NCBI RefSeq assembly: GCF_028548475.1
Contig: NZ_JAQQLE010000003.1
Location: 186,001-250,000, forward strand
Direction: 5' to 3'
DNA length: 64,000 nt
DNA from: Vogesella margarita
GTDB lineage: Bacteria > Pseudomonadota > Gammaproteobacteria > Burkholderiales > Chromobacteriaceae
The position numbers and the translations under genes are program-made. A model generated the notes under the pieces. The model ran no database searches and was not told the origin of the DNA. It saw nothing but the letters and a program-made list of their open reading frames with translations. Shown one piece after another: positions 35,749-43,730 of this stretch (within the stretch, counting starts at the first letter, position 1; each line of letters opens with the position of its first letter).

Positions 35749-36061
35749 CACTGCTGCACTCTGGTTCGCCTTCATCGTGATAGGCCTAGCCACCACGCTG
35801 CCACGTAGCAGCTTCTTCATGGCGCCAAAGAAATATCAACCGTCACAACACAGCTATGCGCTGTTGAAGTACGCCCCCATATCGGCGCTGACCGCCATCA
35901 TCATTCCCGACGTGCTGTACGTCGATCAGACCGTGCAACTGCTGAATCCGAAAATCCTGGCCGCCCTCTGCACCGTCCTGACAATCCTCATCACCCGCAA
36001 TCCCTGGCTACCGTTCATTATCGGCACGAGCGCCCTGATCCTCCTGCAAAGCCGCCTCTGA
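35738..36061 (+). CDS. azlD: AzlD-family small membrane partner of AzlC
   Basis: 107 residues, four hydrophobic segments, no soluble domain. LWFAFIVIGLATTLPRSSFF is the typical AzlD start. ATG 35738 has GGAAGG six bases upstream and overlaps azlC by 11 bases, so the two are translationally coupled. Confidence 0.87.
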   Translation: MLHDTAALWFAFIVIGLATTLPRSSFFMAPKKYQPSQHSYALLKYAPISALTAIIIPDVLYVDQTVQLLNPKILAALCTVLTILITRNPWLPFIIGTSALILLQSRL

Positions 36062-36399
36062 CGGCCAAGGCACAACGCATCGTTGAACCGCCGGCACCTT
36101 GTGCGATCACCGCGCACGGGCCGAGCCCGAAAACATAATGAAACCAGCCCTCATGAGCATAAGGCAGACACGACTCCCGGCTGCCCCTTCACGCCGCAAA
36201 TCAGTTTGGCAAAGAACAACCTTAAGGTTAGGAATATAAAATTTAATTTACCAAAACCATGATGCAAGCTAATGTCATAAAAAATTCGCGATAGCTAAAG
36301 ACTTGTCCTCTGAAAATTTGCGGCCAACATGCCGCCATACGGCAGGACGACATTAGCGACCGCGCTTAAAAACGGCACAGTTCAATCAAAGGAAATGTT
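36062..36399. other. 338-base intergenic region, partly AT-rich
   Basis: No coding sequence was recognised. The right half (36200-36320) is AT-rich and probably carries the promoter of the SDR gene downstream. It holds one of the few intergenic copies of the TGCGGCCAA core (36319-36327). No clear terminator for azlCD was found. Confidence 0.5.
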
Positions 36400-37158
36400 T
36401 TGGAAAAAGCTCTGGAAGGAAAAATAATTCTTGTCACCGGCGCAACCGGTGGTATTGGTGCGGCTATTGTTGAGCAGTTAGCCGGCCATGGGGCATGGCC
36501 GATAATTCATTATGGCCGTGACAAGACAGGGGCAGAGAAACTGCTTTCCCGGATTAATGGGCAAGGTAGCATCGTGCAGGCAGACTTGTCTTCCGGCAAT
36601 GGTGCATTCGATCTCTGGCATAAGGCGAGAGAAGTACACGGTCGTATTCACGGCCTGGTCAACAATGCCGGCATTCGCACGGAAATTTCTATCGACGCCT
36701 CGCCAGAAGAATGGAAAACCGCTTGGGCAAAAGAATTTCAGATCAATTTCTTTGCCGCAGCAGACCTATCCAAAGAAGCAATCGGGCATTTTAAAAAGTT
36801 CGGCGGCGGTCACATCATCAATATTTCCAGTCGCGCCGCACAGCGTGGTTATGTTGGCGAGGCCCTGCCTTATGGGGCCAGCAAAGCAGCACTCATCAAC
36901 TTAACAAAGTCCATCGCCCGTTCTTATGGACAGGATGGTGTGGTATCCATTGCCATTGCACCTGGTTGGGTGAGAACCGAGATGGCAGAGGCCTTTATCG
37001 CCACACACGGAGAGGCCGCAGCGGTAGCTGATATTCCGATTGGCCAGATGGCAATGCCATCGGATGTCGCCCAGCTTGTTGCCTTTGCTCTCCGACCATC
37101 TCAAGCTTCACTTAACGGATCTACCATTGATTTCAATGGTGGCAGCTACATCCGTTAA
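36400..37158 (+). CDS. Short-chain dehydrogenase/reductase (FabG-like)
   Basis: 252 residues, classical SDR with everything in place: VTGATGGIGAAI glycine loop, NNAG at about residue 86, the catalytic Ser in NISSRAAQRG, YGASK with Tyr and Lys, and the PGWVRTEM loop. The start is TTG 36400, 7 bases from AAAGGAA, which may limit translation. The gene is monocistronic, flanked by a long intergenic region and a bidirectional-looking hairpin. Its base composition is clearly more AT-rich than its neighbours, suggesting recent acquisition. Substrate unknown. Confidence 0.87.
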   Translation: MEKALEGKIILVTGATGGIGAAIVEQLAGHGAWPIIHYGRDKTGAEKLLSRINGQGSIVQADLSSGNGAFDLWHKAREVHGRIHGLVNNAGIRTEISIDASPEEWKTAWAKEFQINFFAAADLSKEAIGHFKKFGGGHIINISSRAAQRGYVGEALPYGASKAALINLTKSIARSYGQDGVVSIAIAPGWVRTEMAEAFIATHGEAAAVADIPIGQMAMPSDVAQLVAFALRPSQASLNGSTIDFNGGSYIR

Positions 37159-37181
37159 ACAAGCCGGGACGCTATAAGAAA

Positions 37182-37212
37182 AATGGCTGCACCCGATAAG
37201 GATGCAGCCATT
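37182..37212. terminator. Bidirectional hairpin between convergent genes
   Basis: Perfect 10-base arms AATGGCTGCA / TGCAGCCATT (37182-37191 and 37203-37212), midway between the convergent SDR and GntR genes. An A-rich flank upstream gives a short T-run on the minus strand, so it probably ends the long minus-strand operon as well as the SDR gene. Confidence 0.8.
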
Positions 37213-37239
37213 CCAATGTCAAAATTACCTCGAGCCGTT

Positions 37240-37977
37240 TTATTTGGCGTGAGCAATTGAGTGACTCGACGTATCTCCGGAAGGAGCGTCAGCTAGTGTC
37301 ATTTCTGCCAATTTTTTGGCCGCAATATCCCCCACACGACGGATATGCGCCACCGAAGCATCGTGTGCTGCCTGCGCATCACGTCGGCGCAATGCACTCA
37401 CCAGCAGCTGCATTTCCGCAGCAGCCTCGGCTGCCCGCCCAGTAGATCCGATCGTCATGGCCCGCAACCGGTTGATACGGGCATTGAGTGACTGCACGAT
37501 TTCCCACGCCATGAACTGGCCGCTGCCCTCGAACATCAGTTCGTAGAAGTCCGAAGTCCGCGCCAGCACCCCCGAAAAATCGCTGCGACCAAACGCCGCC
37601 TGGATTTCATCGTTGATGGCGGCCAGGCGCTCGATTAGCGCATCATCCGCCCGCTCGGCACACAAACGGGCAGCATGGCCCTCAAGCAAAGCGCGGATCT
37701 CGTAAATCTGAGAGGCTTTTTCTGCATCCAGCGACGCCACCACCGGTCCTTGGTGCGGAATCGATTCGACCAGCCCTTCTGTTTCCAAATGGCGCAGCAC
37801 CTCCCGCACGATAGAGCGGCTGACGCCCAGCTCTTCACACAGAGAGCGCTCGACCAGCCGTTCACCCGGTTTGAAATAGGCGCTCAGGATCGCATCGCGC
37901 ATTTTTTCTAGTGTTAATTCGCGCAGCGTTTTGACGCTGCGATCTATTTTCAGGGAACTGCTAGCCTTGGATGACAT
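37240..37977 (-). CDS. GntR-family regulator with FCD domain, last gene of the trigonelline-type operon
   Basis: 245 residues. Winged HTH at about 15-80 (SLCEELGVSRSIVREVLRHLETEGLV), then an FCD domain ending near 225. It lies 15 bases after the succinate-semialdehyde dehydrogenase gene in the same direction and has an AGGAGA site, so it is the distal gene of the 12-gene operon. This would give autoregulation. The paired GGTATACC palindromes at the operon's head (48746-48814) resemble sites of FCD-type GntR proteins and are its most likely targets. Confidence 0.88.
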   Translation of the reverse strand: MSSKASSSLKIDRSVKTLRELTLEKMRDAILSAYFKPGERLVERSLCEELGVSRSIVREVLRHLETEGLVESIPHQGPVVASLDAEKASQIYEIRALLEGHAARLCAERADDALIERLAAINDEIQAAFGRSDFSGVLARTSDFYELMFEGSGQFMAWEIVQSLNARINRLRAMTIGSTGRAAEAAAEMQLLVSALRRRDAQAAHDASVAHIRRVGDIAAKKLAEMTLADAPSGDTSSHSIAHAK

Positions 37978-37992
37978 GTTTCATCTCCTAAA

Positions 37993-39441
37993 TTAAATGC
38001 CGCCAAGACAGAGGTACTTGATTTCGAGGTAGTCCTCGATACCGTAACGCGACCCCTCACGACCACAACCAGATTGCTTGATGCCGCCAAACGGCGCCAC
38101 TTCCGTCGAGATCAGCCCAGTGTTGACGCCGATCATGCCTGCCTCGATGGCTTCTGCCACGCGCCAGATACGGCCGATATCGCGACTATAGAAATAGGCT
38201 GCCAGGCCAAACTCGCTCGCATTGGCCTGGACAACCACGTCCTGCTCATCACGGAAACGGAACACTGGCGCAACCGGGCCGAAGGTTTCCTCTTGCGCGA
38301 CTTTCATGCCCGCAGTGACGTCCCGCAGAATGGTCGGCTCGAAAAAGGTGCCCCCCAGCGCATGCGGTTTGCCACCGGTGACGACCTTGGCACCCTGCGC
38401 CAGCGCATCCGCAATATGGGCTTCAACCTTGGCCAACGCCTTGACATCAATCAGCGGTCCCTGGGTCACCCCCGGCTGCATGCCGTTACCGACTTGCAGC
38501 GCCGCTACCTGCTGGCTCAGCTTGGCCACGAAGGCATCGTACACTCCGTCTTGCACATAGAGCCGGTTGGCACATACGCAAGTCTGGCCGGTATTACGGT
38601 ACTTCGACACCATGGCGCCTTCCACGGCGGCATCGATATCGGCGTCATCGAAGACGATAAAGGGAGCATTACCGCCCAGCTCCATGCTGACCTTCTTCAC
38701 CGTATCGGCACATTGCCGCAGTAGCAGCTTGCCCACCCCGGTGGAACCGGTGAAGGTCAACTTGCGCACCAGCGGGTTGCCAGTCAGCTCGCCGCCGATC
38801 GCCACCGGGTCACCGGTGACGATATTGATCACTCCGGGTGGAATACCGGCCTCTGCGGCCAACCTTGCCAGCGCCAGTGCCGACAGCGGCGTCTGCTCCG
38901 CCGGCTTGGCGACGACGGTGCACCCCGCTGCCAGTGCCGGCGCGATCTTACGTGCCAGCATGGCATTTGGGAAGTTCCACGGCGTAATTGCCGCCACCAC
39001 CCCGACCGGCTGCTTGATGGTGAGCAGGCGCTTATCGCCCTGTGTCGCCGGAATCACATCGCCGTAGATGCGCTTGGCCTCTTCGGCAAACCACTCGATA
39101 TAGGATGCCCCGTAGGCTATCTCGCCGCGAGCCTCCGAAAGCGGCTTCCCCATTTCTGCCGTCAGCAAATTCGCCAGCGGGTCGATGTGTGCCATCACCA
39201 GATCAAACCAGCGACGCAGATAGCCGGCCCGCTCCTTGCCAGTCAATGCCCGCCACGCCACGCCGGCACGCTCGGCGGCCGCGATAGCCTGCCGCGTTTC
39301 TTCCGCCCCCAGGCGCGGCACGGTCGCAATCTGCTCACCGGTCGCCGGGTTATGTACTGCCAGGCGTGCCGGCGCATCTACCCACTGCCCGTCGATGTAG
39401 CAACGCTCCAGCAACAGCTCGGTTTCATTCAATAGTTTCAT
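37993..39441 (-). CDS. gabD: Succinate-semialdehyde dehydrogenase (NADP-type, GabD-like)
   Basis: 482 residues, exactly the GabD length. ITPWNFPNAMLARKIAPALAAG, SMELGGNAPFIVFDDADID (the GGNAP variant is typical of GabD) and the nucleophile in RNTGQTCVCANR near residue 287, with the adjacent second cysteine used for redox control in GabD. ATG 39441 follows AGGGTTAGG; frames upstream are spurious. In the proposed pathway it oxidises succinate semialdehyde, the last organic product, to succinate for the TCA cycle (the role of TgnE in Acinetobacter). Confidence 0.9.
   Translation of the reverse strand: MKLLNETELLLERCYIDGQWVDAPARLAVHNPATGEQIATVPRLGAEETRQAIAAAERAGVAWRALTGKERAGYLRRWFDLVMAHIDPLANLLTAEMGKPLSEARGEIAYGASYIEWFAEEAKRIYGDVIPATQGDKRLLTIKQPVGVVAAITPWNFPNAMLARKIAPALAAGCTVVAKPAEQTPLSALALARLAAEAGIPPGVINIVTGDPVAIGGELTGNPLVRKLTFTGSTGVGKLLLRQCADTVKKVSMELGGNAPFIVFDDADIDAAVEGAMVSKYRNTGQTCVCANRLYVQDGVYDAFVAKLSQQVAALQVGNGMQPGVTQGPLIDVKALAKVEAHIADALAQGAKVVTGGKPHALGGTFFEPTILRDVTAGMKVAQEETFGPVAPVFRFRDEQDVVVQANASEFGLAAYFYSRDIGRIWRVAEAIEAGMIGVNTGLISTEVAPFGGIKQSGCGREGSRYGIEDYLEIKYLCLGGI
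38854..38865 (+). repeat. TGCGGCCAACCT 12-mer, copy 9
   Basis: Exact copy in the gabD-like gene; coding strand AGG-TTG-GCC-GCA-GAG in LARLAAEAG. Confidence 0.75.
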
Positions 39442-39490
39442 ACCTAACCCTTCAATGGCAGCTAGCTGCCACCCGCTTGATTGGACTGCC

Positions 39491-40558
39491 TCAGGCAAAA
39501 ACGTGTCCGTGCTGTGTATCCCACTCCAGTACGGCAGAGGAGCCAATGCACAAACCCTGCCCGTCACGTACCGCCATCCGCACCGCCAATTCCTGATTCC
39601 ACGGGGTCTGCACTGCGAAGTGCATGCTGTCACCCAGGTAGGTCATGTCGCGCACGGTGACCGCCAGCTCTTGACCAACAGCCGTGCCCGGACGGATGCG
39701 CATTTGCTCCGGGCGCACCATCAGCGTGCCATCACTGCCGGAAGCAAAGGCACTGGCATCGCCCTCTACCGCCTGACCATTCGGGAACACCGCCCGCGCC
39801 CGGCCGCTCCCCAGCTTCTCCACCTTGACCGGCAGGAAGTTGGAGTTGCCGATAAAGCCGGCCACAAAACGGGACGTCGGCCGCTCATACAGCTCCTCAC
39901 CCGTGCCAACCTGCTCGATCTTGCCCTGGCTGAACACGGCGATGCGGTCCGACAGACGCAGCGCCTCCTCCTGGTCGTGTGTCACGTACAGGATGGTGAC
40001 GCCGGTTTCCTGGTGGATACGGCGCAGTTCGAACTGGATTTCCTCTCGCAGCTTCTTGTCGAGCGCGGACAGCGGCTCATCCATCAACAACAGCGGCGGG
40101 TCGTAGGCCAGCGCGCGGGCGATAGCCACCCGCTGCTGCTGACCACCGGACATCTGGCCCGGCAGGCGATCGCGATAGCCGCCCAGGTGCACCAGCTCCA
40201 GCATCTTGTCCACCTTGGCCTTGATCTCGGCCTCCGGACGACGACGCACGCGCAGCGGGAAGGCCACGTTCTCGCCCACTGTCAGATGCGGGAACAGGGT
40301 ATAGCGCTGGAACACCATGCCGATATTGCGCTGGTTCGGCGCCACGTCGAGCAGGGATTTACCATTCAGCAGTACCTGGCCCTCGGTCGGTTCCTGAAAA
40401 CCGGCCACGATGTACAAGGTAGTGCTCTTGCCCGAACCGGACGGCCCAAGAAAGGTCATGAATTCGCCCTGTTTTATATCGAGCGAGACATGGTCGATGG
40501 CCACAACCTGATCGTAGGTCTTGCGCAAGCCACGAATCTGCAGGAAAGGGGTTGTCAT
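39491..40558 (-). CDS. Spermidine/putrescine-type ABC transporter ATP-binding protein (PotA-like)
   Basis: 355 residues. ATPase domain (about 1-240) with GPSGSGKST, MSGGQQQRVAIARAL and LLLMDEPLSALD, then a TOBE-type regulatory domain (about 270-355; GTLMVRPEQMRIRPG). ATG 40558 overlaps the upstream permease stop as ATGA. PotA-type importers carry polyamines and quaternary-ammonium compounds; a cationic betaine such as trigonelline fits that range. Confidence 0.92.
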   Translation of the reverse strand: MTTPFLQIRGLRKTYDQVVAIDHVSLDIKQGEFMTFLGPSGSGKSTTLYIVAGFQEPTEGQVLLNGKSLLDVAPNQRNIGMVFQRYTLFPHLTVGENVAFPLRVRRRPEAEIKAKVDKMLELVHLGGYRDRLPGQMSGGQQQRVAIARALAYDPPLLLMDEPLSALDKKLREEIQFELRRIHQETGVTILYVTHDQEEALRLSDRIAVFSQGKIEQVGTGEELYERPTSRFVAGFIGNSNFLPVKVEKLGSGRARAVFPNGQAVEGDASAFASGSDGTLMVRPEQMRIRPGTAVGQELAVTVRDMTYLGDSMHFAVQTPWNQELAVRMAVRDGQGLCIGSSAVLEWDTQHGHVFA

Positions 40559-41355
40559 GAGCGTGTACCTTTCTTCAAGAGAGAAGCCAGCAGCATCAGC
40601 ACGATGGTGAATGCCACCAGCAGGGTGGATGCTGCAGCAATGACCGGGGTCAGATCCTGGCGCAGCGTGCTCCAGATCAGTACCGGCAAGGTTTGCAGGG
40701 TGGGACTGGCCATGAAGATGGACAGCACGACCTCGTCCCACGAAATAAGGAAAGAAAATATCGCGGCGGCAAACATGCCCAGCCGGATGGCTGGCAGCGT
40801 CACACGCCACTTCACTTCCAGTGGCCCGGCACCACAGATCATGGCGGCGTCTTCCAGTGCCGGATCAAAGCTCTGCAGCGAGTTGCCGATGGTAATGATG
40901 GAGAACGGCAGTGCGATGATCAGATGGCCGATGACAAAACCCGTCAGCGTGCCGGTCAGCCCCAGCTTGAGAAAGAAGGCATACAGCGCCACCGCCAGCA
41001 CCACGACCGGCAGCACCATCGGTGTCAGGAAAAACGCCTGCAATGCACTCTTGCCGAAGAACTTGCTGCGGGCCAGCCCCAATGCGGCCAACAGTCCGAG
41101 CACCACCGACAACACGGTAACGATCACGGCGACCTTGGCACTGGTGAACAGCGAGTTCAGCCAGACCGGGTCGGTCAGCAATTGCTCGTACCACTGCAGT
41201 GTCCAGCCCGGCGGTGGAAACACCAGCCATTGGGAGTCTCCGAACGACAGTGCGGCAATGAATAGGATAGGCAGCAGCAGGAACAGCATCACTACAACCC
41301 CGATAGCGACCAAAATCCAGCGCCAGAAACCCAGACGATCATAATCAAGCAACAT
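40555..41355 (-). CDS. Polyamine-type ABC transporter permease (PotC-like)
   Basis: About 266 residues, six predicted helices; the cytoplasmic EAA loop appears as LEDAAMICGAGPLEVKWRVTLPAI. ATG 41355 starts one base after the preceding permease stop; the frame extending to 41388 would overlap that gene. Forms the channel with the product of the adjacent permease gene. Confidence 0.9.
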   Translation of the reverse strand: MLLDYDRLGFWRWILVAIGVVVMLFLLLPILFIAALSFGDSQWLVFPPPGWTLQWYEQLLTDPVWLNSLFTSAKVAVIVTVLSVVLGLLAALGLARSKFFGKSALQAFFLTPMVLPVVVLAVALYAFFLKLGLTGTLTGFVIGHLIIALPFSIITIGNSLQSFDPALEDAAMICGAGPLEVKWRVTLPAIRLGMFAAAIFSFLISWDEVVLSIFMASPTLQTLPVLIWSTLRQDLTPVIAAASTLLVAFTIVLMLLASLLKKGTRS

Positions 41356-41356
41356 G

Positions 41357-42241
41357 TCAGCGATCCCCCATTCCACTGCGCCCGCCACCCAGGTAGCGCA
41401 GCTGTACAGCGTACAGACCCAGCGTCACCACCAGCAGCACGAAGGCCGCGGCGCCAGCCAGACCCCAGTTCAGCAGCGACTGCACCAGCTGGGCGATCAA
41501 CTCGGCCAGCATCATGTAGCCCGTCCCCCCCAGCAATGCCGGCGTAACGTAGTAGCCCAGCGACATCACGAATACCATCAAGGCGCCTGAGGCGATGCCG
41601 GGCAGGGCCAGCGGCAGCAGCACCAGGCGCAGAGCCTGCCAGCGGCTTGCTCCACAGATGGCAGCGGCACGCAGCGTGGAGGGGTCGATGGCACGCAAGG
41701 TGGCATGCAACGGCAGCACAAGGAATGGCAGCATGATGTAGGTCATGCCGATGGTGACGCCGATCAGGTTGTTGACCAGCGTCAGCGGCTCGTCGATCAC
41801 GCCGATGGCCATCAACACCCGGTTCACCAGCCCGGTCTGCTGCAGTAGCACCATCCAGGCATAGGTTCTGGCCAGCAGGTTGGTCCACATCGACAACAAC
41901 AGGATTGCGAACATCACTTGCGACCAGCGTTTGGGCATGATCGCCAGCAGCCAGGCGGTAGGAAAGCCGACCAGCAGGGTAATCAGCGTGACCACACCTG
42001 CCACCATGAAGGTATTGAAGAACACCCGGACATAGGTTTGTGAACCCAGCAGCTCAACGTAGTTTTGCAGCCCGGGGACGGGCTCCATGATGCTACGCAG
42101 CAGCAATGCAAGAACCGGTACCAGAAAAAACACGGCCAGCAGCAATAGCACCGGAATCAGTAGCTTTATGCCACGCGCCCCGGGTCCTAGCTTGAAGCGG
42201 CGGCGTACCGGCACAGTGGTGGAACTCAAAGCAGTTGACAT
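41357..42241 (-). CDS. Polyamine-type ABC transporter permease (PotB-like)
   Basis: 294 residues, about six helices, a cytoplasmic loop STLRAAAICGASRWQALRLVLLPLA (EAA motif) near residue 200. Ribosome site TTAGGAG before ATG. Upstream of it is the binding-protein gene and downstream the PotC-like permease, in the usual PotDBCA-type grouping. Confidence 0.9.
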   Translation of the reverse strand: MSTALSSTTVPVRRRFKLGPGARGIKLLIPVLLLLAVFFLVPVLALLLRSIMEPVPGLQNYVELLGSQTYVRVFFNTFMVAGVVTLITLLVGFPTAWLLAIMPKRWSQVMFAILLLSMWTNLLARTYAWMVLLQQTGLVNRVLMAIGVIDEPLTLVNNLIGVTIGMTYIMLPFLVLPLHATLRAIDPSTLRAAAICGASRWQALRLVLLPLALPGIASGALMVFVMSLGYYVTPALLGGTGYMMLAELIAQLVQSLLNWGLAGAAAFVLLVVTLGLYAVQLRYLGGGRSGMGDR

Positions 42242-42318
42242 GACAACTCCTAAACAACTCGATAGCTAGACAGGCCGGTGGCGAAGCATCGCTGCGCCAC
42301 CACCGGCATTACCCCCTA

Positions 42319-43341
42319 TTACTGGGTCTGCCAGGCGTACCAGCGCTTGGCAATGGCATCACGGTTATCGGCCCAGTACTTCATGTCGAGGTTGATCTGC
42401 CCTGCCACATGCTGGTCAGGCAATGTCTTGACCACGGCGGGCGTCATTTTGGACTTGGCCTGCGGGTTGATCGGTGCGTAGCCGGTGTCGGTAGCAAACT
42501 TGGCCTGCGCTTCCGGGCTGGTGGCATAGGCCAGGAACTTCATCGCTGCGGCCTTGTTCTTGCTACCTTTCGGAATCACCAGCATGTCGGCGGCGGTCAG
42601 GTTCTGGTTCCACGACATACCCACCGGAGCGCCCCCCTTCTGCAAGGCGCTGATACGGCCGTTCCAGAACATGCCGATCGATGCCTCGCCAGAAGCCAGC
42701 AGCTGTTGCGACTGCGCGCCACCACTCCACCACACGATCTGGCTCTTGATGGTGTCCAGCTTCTTGAACGCGCGATCGAGATCCAGTGGATACAGCTTGT
42801 TGGCCGCAACGCCATCGGCCAGCAGCGCGATTTCCAGCACGCCCGGTGCCGACCACTTGTACAGCGTGCGCTTGCCCGGGTATTTCTTCATGTCGAACAG
42901 ATCAGACCACACTGCTGGTGCAGCACCCTTCACTGCTTGCTTGTTGTAGCCAAGCACGAAGGAGTAGTAGAAGCTGCCCACCGCATTCGGCGACAGGAAA
43001 CGAGGATCGACCCCTTTCAGTTTGGACAGGTCGAGTGGCTCCAGCAGACCCTCCTTGGCCGCCTTGTAGGCAAAGTCACCCTCCACATCCACTACATCCC
43101 AAGTCACATTGCCACTCTCCACCATGGCCTTGAACTTGCCGTAGTCGGTCGGGCCATCCATCGCCACATTGATGCCGTTCGCGGCGGTGAAGGGCGCAGC
43201 CCAGAATTTCTGCTGCGCCTGCTGGGTAGAACCGCCCCAGCTGGTAAACACCAGGTTCTCTGCCATGGCCGGCATTGCGGCCAACATGCCGATGCCTGCA
43301 GCAAGAACGATATGGCTACGAATCTGTTTGGTTGCATTCAT
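42319..43341 (-). CDS. Periplasmic binding protein, spermidine/putrescine (PotD/PotF) type
   Basis: 340 residues. Signal peptide IVLAAGIGMLAAMPAMA, mature start ENLVFTSWGGSTQQAQQKFW, the usual first strand of class D extracellular solute-binding proteins. Numerous Trp/Tyr residues (WDVVDVEGDFAY, WWSGGAQSQQ, GMFWNGR) could form an aromatic cage for a quaternary or aromatic ammonium group. That fits N-methylnicotinate as the ligand, but it is inference. Confidence 0.9.
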   Translation of the reverse strand: MNATKQIRSHIVLAAGIGMLAAMPAMAENLVFTSWGGSTQQAQQKFWAAPFTAANGINVAMDGPTDYGKFKAMVESGNVTWDVVDVEGDFAYKAAKEGLLEPLDLSKLKGVDPRFLSPNAVGSFYYSFVLGYNKQAVKGAAPAVWSDLFDMKKYPGKRTLYKWSAPGVLEIALLADGVAANKLYPLDLDRAFKKLDTIKSQIVWWSGGAQSQQLLASGEASIGMFWNGRISALQKGGAPVGMSWNQNLTAADMLVIPKGSKNKAAAMKFLAYATSPEAQAKFATDTGYAPINPQAKSKMTPAVVKTLPDQHVAGQINLDMKYWADNRDAIAKRWYAWQTQ

Positions 43342-43405
43342 GAGGTCATCTCCTAAGTAGAAGTCTTGGCTTCTGTTTCTGTCGTGCTGTGTGTACCAAC
43401 CGGAA

Positions 43406-43720
43406 TCAGTTCAGCGGGGAAAACTCCGCGGGTTTCATGATCTTGCTTTCCATCTCCTCAAGCAGTGCCTGGATCTTGGGCGCAAACGCCTGCCAGGCGG
43501 GATCACGCGCCAAAGCGGCACGCCGCTCCTCCCGCTCATCCAGGCTGGCATACGCCCAGATGTGCACGATCTGGTTCAGCGGACCGATCTCGGAATAGAA
43601 GTAGCCGACCAGCGTGCCCAGATACTGTTTTTGCAGTGCAATGCCTTCTTCCGACACCAGTTTGAGGTAGGCCGGCATCGCGCCCGTCTTGATGCGGTAG
43701 GTACGGATTTCGTAGTACAT
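43406..43720 (-). CDS. NIPSNAP-family protein
   Basis: 104 residues, a dimeric alpha-beta barrel (ferredoxin-like) fold of the NIPSNAP family. It starts MYYEIRTYRIKTG and has the GYFYSEIGPLNQIVHIWAY core. Bacterial members are found with catabolic oxygenase genes, but a biochemical role is mostly unknown. It lies 10 bases downstream of the aldehyde dehydrogenase gene and well inside the operon, so a helper role on a reactive intermediate (isomerase or scavenger) is a plausible guess. Good GAGGAGG ribosome site. Confidence 0.88.
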   Translation of the reverse strand: MYYEIRTYRIKTGAMPAYLKLVSEEGIALQKQYLGTLVGYFYSEIGPLNQIVHIWAYASLDEREERRAALARDPAWQAFAPKIQALLEEMESKIMKPAEFSPLN

Positions 43721-43730
43721 GTCTGCCTCC

